The notes under the pieces are model-generated. The model saw nothing but the letters and a program-made list of their open reading frames with translations. It was not told the origin of the DNA and did not search any database. Source: an uncultured Eubacteriales bacterium (GTDB taxonomy: Bacteria; Bacillota; Clostridia; Lachnospirales; Lachnospiraceae). Taken from it: a stretch of DNA of 34,517 nt. Position 1 is the stretch's first letter. Every line of letters begins with the position of its first letter. This document shows positions 25,436-32,405 of the stretch, one piece after another. The stretch lies in the NCBI GenBank assembly GCA_900318615.1, contig ONLK01000011.1, positions 1 through 34,517 of the forward strand, in the 5' to 3' direction. Position numbers and translations under genes: made by a program.

Positions 25436-26988
25436 TTCACCGCCTCCACAATATCCATCGCCGTCATCCCGCGCTCTCCCCACTGTGAAGAAGCTCTTTC
25501 GCCGGCAAGCCCATGTATATAAACTCCCAGATACGCTGCTGTAAAGGCATCCAGTCCCTGCGCCGCAAGCGCCGTAATAATTCCTGTCAGCACATCCCCG
25601 GAGCCGGCTGTGCTCATACCGCCGCACCCGCTTTGGTTTATATAAAGTCTGCGGCCGTCTGTCACGATGGTCGATGCATCCTTCAGGACACAGATCAGAT
25701 TATTTTGTTTCGCATACGTCATCGCCGCACGGACAGGATCATCAAGGATTGCCGGCACGCCCAGTCCGGTCAGACGGCTCATCTCCCCGGGATGCGGTGT
25801 GATGATGACACCGGAGCGTACCGGATCCGCCGGCTCCTCTGCCAAATCCTCTTCTCCGGAAATTTTCCTGCCGTTTTCCGACAAAAGGTTCAGTGCGTCC
25901 GCATCGATCACAAGTGTTTTGCCGCCGCGATTCTCGAGAACCCTTTTCAAAAGAAAGGCGGCACCTGCGGATGTGCCCAGTCCCGGACCGATTCCGACAG
26001 CCGACGCCTTCGACAGTATGTTTTTGTACTCCGTTGTCCTGAGCACCGGCGTATAAACAGCTTCCGGAACTGAACTTTGAAGTATGACACGATTTGTTTC
26101 ATCGGACAGAAACTGAACCAGTCCGACTCCGGTATTCATAGCCGCGCGTCCGCACAGGACAGCGGCTCCGGCCATATTGCGGCATCCGGCAGCAATAACA
26201 GCGCGGCCATAGGTTCCCTTGTTCGAGCGTCTCACACGCTTCGGAAGCAGCCGCTTCACATCTTCGGTATCCAGGGTGAAGGCGCAGGCGTCCTCCCGGT
26301 CTGCCCCCTTACTGCCGGAAGCCGGCTCCATGCAGATGGAAGCTTCGCAAAGATGTACAACTCCGCAGTTTTCTCTCCCGGGGTACTGGATATGGCCTCT
26401 CTTTAAATACGAGAACGTCACCGTCTCATCCGCGTGTACGCACACACCGCCTGTTTTCCCATTGTCGGCACAGACTCCGGACGGAATATCAACGGATATC
26501 ACATGTACCTTATCCTTCCGGGATGCTTCATTGATCCTGTCGATCCAGAGGGCTGTTTTTCCCTCCACCGGGCGGGAAAGTCCAATTCCCAGAAGTGCAT
26601 CGATCAGCACATCATAGGTGCCAAAATCCGGCGGAACCTGGCGGTAAACTTTTCCGCCGAGCTTTTCGAAGATGGAAAGCTGTGCCTTCATCTGTTCCGT
26701 GCCGTGTTCTTCATTGCCTGCAAAAAAGACTTCTGCATGAATACCTTTCATCAGCAGAAGTCTTGCGGCGGCGGCGCCGTCGCCGCCATTATTTCCCGAC
26801 CCGCATACAGCCAGAACACGGCTGTGGGACAATTCGTCCGCCGCTCTGCCCTGCTGCAGAAAATGAAGAACTGAATCCCGGACGGCCATCGAAGCTGTCT
26901 CCATGAGAACCATGGACGGAATACCAATCTGTTCACACGTATAGCGATCGGCTTCCCTCGCCTGCGCTGCCGTGAGTAATTTCTTCAT
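25399..26988 (-). CDS. nnrDE: Bifunctional NAD(P)H-hydrate epimerase / ADP-dependent NAD(P)H-hydrate dehydratase
   Basis: This enzyme repairs NADHX and NADPHX, damaged hydrated forms of the cofactors. The N-terminal YjeF_N epimerase (residues 1-about 210) has CGSGNNGGDGAAAARLL around residue 62-78. The C-terminal ADP-dependent dehydratase (about 235-529) has VIITPHPGEMSRLTG and GGMSTAGSGDVLTG (ending at residue 469), typical of the ribokinase-like YjeF_C fold. At 529 residues it is of usual size for the fused form. The ribosome site is poor (GGAG 14 bases upstream of the ATG). It follows rex by 29 bases and overlaps alr at its end. Its place behind the NADH sensor is functionally coherent. 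Confidence 0.95.
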   Translation of the reverse strand: MKKLLTAAQAREADRYTCEQIGIPSMVLMETASMAVRDSVLHFLQQGRAADELSHSRVLAVCGSGNNGGDGAAAARLLLMKGIHAEVFFAGNEEHGTEQMKAQLSIFEKLGGKVYRQVPPDFGTYDVLIDALLGIGLSRPVEGKTALWIDRINEASRKDKVHVISVDIPSGVCADNGKTGGVCVHADETVTFSYLKRGHIQYPGRENCGVVHLCEASICMEPASGSKGADREDACAFTLDTEDVKRLLPKRVRRSNKGTYGRAVIAAGCRNMAGAAVLCGRAAMNTGVGLVQFLSDETNRVILQSSVPEAVYTPVLRTTEYKNILSKASAVGIGPGLGTSAGAAFLLKRVLENRGGKTLVIDADALNLLSENGRKISGEEDLAEEPADPVRSGVIITPHPGEMSRLTGLGVPAILDDPVRAAMTYAKQNNLICVLKDASTIVTDGRRLYINQSGCGGMSTAGSGDVLTGIITALAAQGLDAFTAAYLGVYIHGLAGERASSQWGERGMTAMDIVEAVKWVLREYAQESI

Positions 26989-27017
26989 AATAATAAATTT
27001 AACTCCGTTTTCCTTTT

Positions 27018-27674
27018 TTAATCTTTCTCTCTGTCCTTGTTTTTATTCTTATGCGTCATCCGGTAAGAAAGCTGCATAAGGCTTTCGCTGAGGTGAACAT
27101 TCTCCACCACCACGTCCTCCGGGACCTCCAGATCCGTATGCGCAAAATTCCAGATTGCCTTTATTCCATGACGGATCATGCAGGTCGCATATTTCTGCGC
27201 CACCGAAGCCGGAATAGCCAGGCAGGCTATGTCAATCCGGTTATGATCAAGGTATTTTTCCAGATCGTCCAGGCTGTAGATCTCTACACCCTCGCGCACA
27301 CGCCCTCCATGTTTTCCGGGATCCCGGTCAAAGACAGCTATCACATTCCAGCCGCGGTTTGCAAAATGCTGATAATTTGCCAGCGCGGTGCCAAGATTGC
27401 CGGCGCCGAGTATAATCATGTTATACTGTTGATCCAGCCCCAGTATTTTTCCTATCTCATTGTACAGGTATTTCACATTATATCCGTACCCCTGCTGCCC
27501 GAAACCGCCGAAATTGTTAAGATCCTGCCGGATCTGGGACGATGTGACCTTCATGATTTTACTGAGGTCCGCCGAAGAAATCCGTTCCACATGTTCGTCC
27601 ATCAGATTGCCCAGATAGCGATAATAGCGCGGCAGTCTGGCAATAACCGCTTTCGAAATATACTTCTCTTCCAA
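27018..27674 (-). CDS. rex: Redox-sensing transcriptional repressor Rex
   Basis: Rex is a homodimer that binds operators when NADH/NAD+ is low and releases them as NADH rises, controlling fermentation and respiration genes. The winged helix spans about residues 5-75 (ISSADLSKIMKVTSSQIRQD). A Rossmann fold follows with GAGNLG at 90-95, then DRDPGKHGG and CLAIPASVAQ. The length is 218 residues, with a Lys-rich tail. The start is TTG at 27674, with AGGGG seven bases upstream; no ATG gives the conserved N-terminus. The gene has its own consensus promoter and a Rex operator directly upstream, so it should control itself. Confidence 0.97.
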   Translation of the reverse strand: MEEKYISKAVIARLPRYYRYLGNLMDEHVERISSADLSKIMKVTSSQIRQDLNNFGGFGQQGYGYNVKYLYNEIGKILGLDQQYNMIILGAGNLGTALANYQHFANRGWNVIAVFDRDPGKHGGRVREGVEIYSLDDLEKYLDHNRIDIACLAIPASVAQKYATCMIRHGIKAIWNFAHTDLEVPEDVVVENVHLSESLMQLSYRMTHKNKNKDREKD

Positions 27675-27691
27675 AACTGCACCCCTGTTTC

Positions 27692-27707
27692 CCCGGTTCT
27701 GACCGGG
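27692..27707 (-). other. Hairpin in rex leader
   Basis: CCCGGT-CAGA-ACCGGG makes a six-base GC-rich stem just downstream of the operator and five bases or so from the ribosome site. It could affect rex translation or mRNA stability. No T tract follows. Confidence 0.4.
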
Positions 27708-27719
27708 TGATATACTACA

Positions 27720-27737
27720 TTGTGATATAAATCACGA
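27720..27737. promoter_or_regulatory. Rex operator (autoregulatory)
   Basis: The plus strand reads TTGTGATATAAATCACGA. It fits the low-GC Rex consensus TTGTGA-N6-TCACAA at all but one outer base. It begins two bases past the -10 of the rex promoter, over the transcription start, as expected for a repressor site. Confidence 0.82.
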
Positions 27738-27739
27738 CA

Positions 27740-27768
27740 ATTATACAAATATACGGCAGCGATGTCAA
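27740..27768 (-). promoter_or_regulatory. Consensus sigma-A promoter of rex-nnrDE-alr
   Basis: On the minus strand TTGACA, a 17-base spacer, TATAAT: a perfect match to both hexamers. It drives rex and the co-directional nnrDE and alr. Confidence 0.85.
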
Positions 27769-27781
27769 ATAATCTGAAACC

Positions 27782-27810
27782 TTGATTTCAAATCCCTGAT
27801 TGAGTAAAAT
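27782..27810 (+). promoter_or_regulatory. Candidate promoter of the ABC-F gene
   Basis: The plus strand reads TTGATT, 17 bases, TAAAAT, 57 bases before the ATG. Its -35 is 13 bases from the -35 of the divergent rex promoter. Confidence 0.55.
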
Positions 27811-27866
27811 AATACAGACATATCGGCACGGTTCGATTTTGAATATGCAACTGAGGTATATAGTTT

Positions 27867-29828
27867 ATGATTTTATCCTGTCACGATCTATGTAAATCCT
27901 TCGGCACGGACGATATACTTGTCCATGCTTCTTTTGGGATTGAAGAACACGAAAAGGCGGCCATTGTCGGAATCAACGGAGCCGGAAAGTCCACCCTCCT
28001 TAAAATCATTGTCGGAGAGGAAAAGGCCGACAACGGCGAGGTTACGCTCTCCAAAGATAAAACCATCGGTTATCTTGCGCAGCAGGGAATGCTGCACAGC
28101 CATAAAACCATCTATGAGGAAGTCCGGGAAGTAAAAGAGAGCGTTTTTGAGATGGAATGCACGCTTCGTTCGCTTGAGCTTGAAATGAAGGAGGCCTCGG
28201 GGGCTGAACTTGATTCTCTGATGGAAGAATACCACCATCTGAACACTGATTTTGAAAATGCAAACGGTTACGCCGTTGAAAGTGAAATTACCGGAGTCCT
28301 CAAGGGGCTGGGGTTTTCGGAGGATGAATTTGGTTTCAGCACGGACACACTGTCCGGCGGTCAGAAAACCCGGGTTGCTCTGGCAAGGCTGCTTCTTGAA
28401 ATGCCTGATGTTCTGCTGCTTGATGAACCGACCAACCATCTTGACATCAATGCGATTTCCTGGCTTGAAAACTATCTGCTTAACTACAAGGGTGCCGTAC
28501 TCATTGTGTCCCACGACCGGTACTTTCTCAACCGGATCGTCACAAAGGTCATAGAAATTGACCGGGGAAAGATGACGACGTTTCAGGGGAATTATTCCGA
28601 TTATTCCTTTAAAAAAGAAGAAATGCGCCGCGCTGCCCTGAAGGCTTACCTTCATCAGCAGGCACAGATCAAACATCAGGAGGAGGTCATCACAAAACTA
28701 AGACAGTTCAACCGGGAGAAATCCATCCGGCGGGCAGAAAGCCGTGAAAAGCAGCTGGCCAGAATCCAGGTTCTCGATAAACCGGTGGATGAGGATACGC
28801 AGATTCATCTGACCCTTGAGCCCCGCATTGAAAGCGGACGGGATGTCATGAAAATTGAACATCTGGCGAAGGCCTTCGGAGACAACGAGCTGTTTTCGGA
28901 TCTCACCTTCGATATCAGACGTGGTGAACGTGTAGCACTGATCGGTGATAACGGAACCGGAAAATCAACCCTTCTTAAAATCATCATGGGCATTGAGGAA
29001 GCGGACAGCGGAAAAATCACGCTGGGATCTCGTGTCAATATCGGCTACTACGATCAGGAACACCAGGTCCTGCATGCACAGAAAAATCTGTTCGATGAGC
29101 TTCAGGATGAGTATCCGGAGCTGGACAATACGAAAATCCGCAATACCCTGGCTGCATTTCTGTTTACGGGGGATGATGTATTTAAGCTCATCAGTGAAAT
29201 CAGCGGCGGAGAGCGCGGCCGTGTTTCGCTGGCGAAGCTCATGCTTTCCAGGGCAAATTTTCTGATTCTCGATGAGCCTACCAATCATCTGGACATCTTT
29301 TCAAAGGAGATCCTGGAAAGCGCGCTTTGCGATTACACCGGAACCGTGCTTTACGTTTCCCACGATCGCTATTTCATCAACCAGACCGCAACCCGTATTC
29401 TGGAACTGAAGGATACGCGCCTGATTAACTATATCGGAAACTATGATTATTATCTGGAGAAGCGTGAAACACTTCAGGCCCTCAGCCGTGAGGAAGGTTT
29501 GAAGGAAAAATCAGCGGCCCGCCCGTCTCCTTTTTCCGGAGCCGCTGCAGAAAATTCTTCCGGAAGTATTGAAAATTCGGACAGCAGAGTAAGCTGGGAA
29601 AAATCAAAAGAGTTAAAGGCCGCGCAGGCCAGGCGGCGGAACGAGCTGAAAAAGACGGAAACGGAAATTTCCGCTCTGGAAGAGGAAGACAGGCGGATCG
29701 ACGATGATCTAAGCCGCGAGGAAGTATTCACAAACCTGGAACAGGTAACCGCCCTGAGTCGCCGAAAGGAGGAAATTCAGGAACAGCTGGCTGTTCTCTA
29801 TGACCGCTGGGAGGAACTGGCGGAATAA
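27867..29828 (+). CDS. ABC-F ATPase, YdiF-type ribosome-associated protein
   Basis: ABC-F proteins have two ATPase domains and no membrane segment; they act at the ribosomal E site in translation or antibiotic protection. The first domain has GINGAGKST near residue 35, LSGGQ near 165 and LLLDEPTNHLD. The linker, QFNREKSIRRAESREKQLARI in part, joins a second domain with GDNGTGKST near 360, ISGGERGR and FLILDEPTNHLD. A coiled-coil tail (about 555-653) is rich in Glu/Lys. Sequence in the second domain (GYYDQE, FLFTGDDV) and length (653) resemble B. subtilis YdiF. GAGG lies ten bases before the ATG. A housekeeping role is likelier than resistance, but sequence alone does not settle it. Confidence 0.93.
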   Translation: MILSCHDLCKSFGTDDILVHASFGIEEHEKAAIVGINGAGKSTLLKIIVGEEKADNGEVTLSKDKTIGYLAQQGMLHSHKTIYEEVREVKESVFEMECTLRSLELEMKEASGAELDSLMEEYHHLNTDFENANGYAVESEITGVLKGLGFSEDEFGFSTDTLSGGQKTRVALARLLLEMPDVLLLDEPTNHLDINAISWLENYLLNYKGAVLIVSHDRYFLNRIVTKVIEIDRGKMTTFQGNYSDYSFKKEEMRRAALKAYLHQQAQIKHQEEVITKLRQFNREKSIRRAESREKQLARIQVLDKPVDEDTQIHLTLEPRIESGRDVMKIEHLAKAFGDNELFSDLTFDIRRGERVALIGDNGTGKSTLLKIIMGIEEADSGKITLGSRVNIGYYDQEHQVLHAQKNLFDELQDEYPELDNTKIRNTLAAFLFTGDDVFKLISEISGGERGRVSLAKLMLSRANFLILDEPTNHLDIFSKEILESALCDYTGTVLYVSHDRYFINQTATRILELKDTRLINYIGNYDYYLEKRETLQALSREEGLKEKSAARPSPFSGAAAENSSGSIENSDSRVSWEKSKELKAAQARRRNELKKTETEISALEEEDRRIDDDLSREEVFTNLEQVTALSRRKEEIQEQLAVLYDRWEELAE

Positions 29829-29841
29829 ATTCTTCCTGATT

Positions 29842-29879
29842 CAAAAGTCCGCAGAGAATTCTTTCTCTGCGGACTTTTG
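29842..29879. terminator. Bidirectional terminator between ABC-F and phosphoesterase
   Basis: A perfect 17-base stem (CAAAAGTCCGCAGAGAA with its complement) and a TTCT loop. The outer A/T bases form the U tract in either direction. It lies 13 bases after the ABC-F stop and 36 bases from the phosphoesterase stop on the other strand, serving both converging genes. Confidence 0.85.
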
Positions 29880-29915
29880 ATTCCTGCGCCTCTGCCGGAC
29901 GAACATCCGATCCTG

Positions 29916-30515
29916 TCATATTTCGATTACATACCGCTCATACGCATTGATGATCTTTGTATTTCCCCGGATTTCTTCCCGCTTTACGTCGTATCCGTAA
30001 TTCATGTGAACATGGCCGTGAACCATATATTGGGGCGAATACTTATCGATCAGCGGAAGAAAAGCAGAAAAACCGCGATGGCACGGATCATCCTGGTCTC
30101 CTATTCCGCGTGCCGGCGCGTGCGTAAGCAGAATATCAAAGCCATGGCTTCGCATCAGCTTCAGACGCATCTTCTTTATCCTTTTTTGCATATCTTCCTC
30201 CGACCACTGCGTGTAGGGAGCTTCCGAGTATCGATACCGCATCGAACCGCCAAGCCCGAGAATGCGCACACCCTGATAGGTATAAATCTTATCCTCAATA
30301 CAGTCACAGCCTTCCGGCGGACGGAACATGTACTTTTCATCATGATTTCCATGAACATACAGAACCGGGCAGTTTGAGAAGGTGACAATAAATGAAAGAT
30401 ACGCCGCCGGAAGATCACCGGCAGATAAAATCAGGTCATATCCCTTGAGTTTCGTTCCATCATAGTAATCCCAGAATGCCTTGCACGGCGCGTCGGCCAG
30501 AACCAGAATTTTCAT
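29916..30515 (-). CDS. Calcineurin-like metallophosphoesterase
   Basis: This is a 199-residue protein with metal-site motifs SAGDL (Asp34), HGNHDE (Asn57, His58), LLTHAPARG near 132 and VHGHVHMNYG near 166. The first motif of the superfamily, DxH, is only partly kept: residue 8 is Asp in VLADAPCKAF but no His follows two residues later. The substrate is unknown; these small clostridial proteins have no assigned role. The ATG overlaps a region where GAGG and the LCP gene's TGA are fused (TGAGG), nine bases after that stop, so the two are co-translated. Confidence 0.85.
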   Translation of the reverse strand: MKILVLADAPCKAFWDYYDGTKLKGYDLILSAGDLPAAYLSFIVTFSNCPVLYVHGNHDEKYMFRPPEGCDCIEDKIYTYQGVRILGLGGSMRYRYSEAPYTQWSEEDMQKRIKKMRLKLMRSHGFDILLTHAPARGIGDQDDPCHRGFSAFLPLIDKYSPQYMVHGHVHMNYGYDVKREEIRGNTKIINAYERYVIEI

Positions 30516-30524
30516 AGCGGCACC

Positions 30525-31451
30525 TCAGTTGGCAGCATAGATCTCGTCCGTCAGCTTTTTCACGGTTGCGTTAAGATCATCCGGTACCAGAACCTCATTT
30601 TCCGAATGATACATGTGATCATATGGAAGTCTCTCCTGCACCAGACGGTAGGAGCTGAACGTTGGGAACTGGAGAATCAGTTTCATGATGTCCGCCCGTT
30701 TCAGGTCCGTTTCCATCTGATCGAGATACTCTTTCTCGTTTTCCTGGATGCTCAGAAGCTTCGAGGCGCTGATGCTGTTAAAAAGGCTGACCAGCACTTC
30801 TCTCTGCCGCCGGGTCCTTTCAAAGTCGCTGCCGCGTGTGGACCGGTTGCGCATATGCATGCAGGCCTGCTTTCCATTCAGAAGAACCGAGGCGCCCGCA
30901 CGGACATCAGATCCGCCGACTCCCTGATTGATAAAATCCGCTTCCGCCGTATCGAGTTTCACTTTCACTCCGCCCATCAGATCAATGATATTGGCGATCC
31001 CCTCAAAATCTACGGCTGCGTAGTTATCCACATGGATCCGGTAACAGTTTTTCAGTGTTTCCTCCAGCAGGCTGGCGCCGCCGCTGGCGTAGGCGGCATT
31101 GAGCTTTGTCTGCCCGACGCCGGGGATATCCGCCCACAGATCTCTCATAAAAGATGTTAAAAAGATTTTGTCAACATCATGATTGATGGTAACCAGGAGC
31201 ATAACATCCGAATTTCCGTTCCAGCTGGTGTCACGTCTGTCCGAGCCGATCAGAAGCAGATTGTAATTGCCGGTAAGTTCTTCCGCCCCTTCCGTACTCT
31301 CCTGCGGGACACCGTTCTCTTCTGCAGCGGCTGTTTCCTGCGCTCCGGCGAAACCGGAAACCGAAAGTATCATGAAAGCAGCGAGCATATAAGCTGCCAG
31401 CCTTCGGACAGTTTTTCCCGTTCGATTCTTTATCTGATGCTCTGCACACAT
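30525..31451 (-). CDS. LytR-CpsA-Psr (LCP) family protein
   Basis: LCP enzymes attach wall teichoic acids or other glycopolymers to peptidoglycan outside the membrane. The N-terminus has a basic stretch and a hydrophobic segment (residues about 17-37), either a signal anchor or a cleaved signal. The LCP domain follows from about residue 64: LLLIGSDRRDTSWNGNSDVMLLVTI, FLTSFMRDLW, KLNAAYASGG, LMGGVKVKL and the Arg-rich RNRSTRGSDFERTRRQREVL. These contain the usual Asp/Arg residues for pyrophosphate binding. The length is 308. AAGGAG lies seven bases before the ATG. A promoter with an overlapping palindrome lies just upstream. Which polymer is handled is not indicated. Confidence 0.92.
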   Translation of the reverse strand: MCAEHQIKNRTGKTVRRLAAYMLAAFMILSVSGFAGAQETAAAEENGVPQESTEGAEELTGNYNLLLIGSDRRDTSWNGNSDVMLLVTINHDVDKIFLTSFMRDLWADIPGVGQTKLNAAYASGGASLLEETLKNCYRIHVDNYAAVDFEGIANIIDLMGGVKVKLDTAEADFINQGVGGSDVRAGASVLLNGKQACMHMRNRSTRGSDFERTRRQREVLVSLFNSISASKLLSIQENEKEYLDQMETDLKRADIMKLILQFPTFSSYRLVQERLPYDHMYHSENEVLVPDDLNATVKKLTDEIYAAN

Positions 31452-31485
31452 ATTGTTTCTCCTTCCGTTATATTTGTCAATTCCG

Positions 31486-31502
31486 TTACAGTTATACTGT
31501 AA
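31486..31502. promoter_or_regulatory. Palindrome over the LCP promoter, possible operator
   Basis: TTACAGTTATACTGTAA is an interrupted palindrome (six-base arms, five-base centre). A further half site, CTGTAA, with the palindrome ACAGCTGT, lies next to it at 31504-31513. It covers the -10 and part of the spacer of the LCP promoter. The regulator is unknown. Confidence 0.4.
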
Positions 31503-31519
31503 AACAGCTGTAAATTCAA
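31491..31519 (-). promoter_or_regulatory. Candidate promoter of LCP-phosphoesterase unit
   Basis: On the minus strand TTGAAT, 17 bases, TATAAC, 40 bases upstream of the LCP ATG. Confidence 0.5.
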
Positions 31520-31534
31520 CATTCCCTGAGATTA

Positions 31535-31563
31535 TTTACAAATGAACTAATTTCCTGTACACT
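31535..31563 (+). promoter_or_regulatory. Candidate promoter of the secreted protein gene
   Basis: The plus strand reads TTTACA, 17 bases, TACACT, 57 bases before the ATG at 31621. It is divergent from the LCP promoter. Confidence 0.4.
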
Positions 31564-31620
31564 GTTTCCAGCAGTATGGTTCCAGTTAAAGCTGATGGCA
31601 TGTCCTCAGGAGGTGCATCT

Positions 31621-32274
31621 ATGATAAAGAAATCTGATTTACTGATCGCCGCTCTTGCGGCGGCCGCCATTTTTACTTCCGTCTTTTCGGCCGGTGCTTC
31701 CGAACTGTCTGTGAACGGCGAAGATGAAAAATCCGGCAATACAGCGGATACCGTCCTTACACTTTCATATCACGACATTGACAGGAATGTCTATCCCGGC
31801 GTCTGGGTCGACACCGGCCTTGGTTTTGAGCTCTTTCTTCCTGCCAACTGGGATGTCTGCGACCTTTCCGAAGATGAGGAATATAAGGATTCCGGTCTTA
31901 TCTATCTGGCGAAATCTCCTCAGAAGGTTTTGGACGATTATTACGGGCAGGTAGGCATTTCCGAATCACAGGTAAATCCGGCCGGTACCGAAGATATCTA
32001 TCATGCGCTCAAATCCGATGAAAACTACGATTATCTTTATTACTGCGATGTCAATTCCATAGACTGCGTCTGTTTTGAAAGCTCCTCCTACAATACGTCA
32101 GGACTTGTTTTCGCAGACGGCGGTGATCTCTATACCATCGCCATCTCTCCTCAGGGCTCGGCTCGTTTCAATCCGGTTGTACAGAACATCCTTCGCTCCG
32201 TCCGTCCAGTCTCCGGCGATTCGCAAAAAAATGAAAAAGCATCCAAAAGCACGGCAGAAAATGACGCCGGGTAA
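31621..32274 (+). CDS. Secreted protein of unknown function
   Basis: The open frame begins at 31576, but the ATG at 31621 has a perfect AGGAGG seven bases upstream and starts a signal peptide (MIKKSDLLIAALAAAAIF, cut likely near residue 26), so I use it: 217 residues. The mature protein is acidic. It has GLGFELFLPANWDV near residue 70, a middle region rich in Asp/Tyr, then DLYTIAISPQ and ILRSVRPV near residue 190. It ends in a charged Lys/Glu/Ser tail. This layout resembles PsbP/Mog1-like secreted folds, but that is a guess by eye. It has three cysteines. It is the second plus-strand gene and sits alone between a divergent LCP gene and a convergent BMP fusion gene. Confidence 0.8.
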   Translation: MIKKSDLLIAALAAAAIFTSVFSAGASELSVNGEDEKSGNTADTVLTLSYHDIDRNVYPGVWVDTGLGFELFLPANWDVCDLSEDEEYKDSGLIYLAKSPQKVLDDYYGQVGISESQVNPAGTEDIYHALKSDENYDYLYYCDVNSIDCVCFESSSYNTSGLVFADGGDLYTIAISPQGSARFNPVVQNILRSVRPVSGDSQKNEKASKSTAENDAG

Positions 32275-32306
32275 GAAAACGTATAAAAATGGTGCGGAAG
32301 CGAGAT

Positions 32307-32359
32307 AAAAAACAATCAGGTCCGCCGCTGTGTGTACTCTCATGGCGGACCTGATTGTT
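32307..32359. terminator. Terminator shared by the secreted protein and the ParB-BMP genes
   Basis: A perfect 16-base stem (AACAATCAGGTCCGCC with its complement) and a 17-base loop. On the minus strand a six-T run follows, a good terminator for the BMP fusion gene. On the plus strand the T run is weaker (ATTGTTCATTT). Confidence 0.75.
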
Positions 32360-32405
32360 CATTTCCAAACTATGCCAGGCGGCTGTACGATCTCTTTCAG
32401 GCAAT

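Noticed and set aside
27867..29828. ABC-F gene as an antibiotic-resistance determinant
   Set aside because: Its closest resemblance by eye is the housekeeping YdiF type. There is no leader peptide or attenuator in the short 5' region, and no transfer signs nearby.
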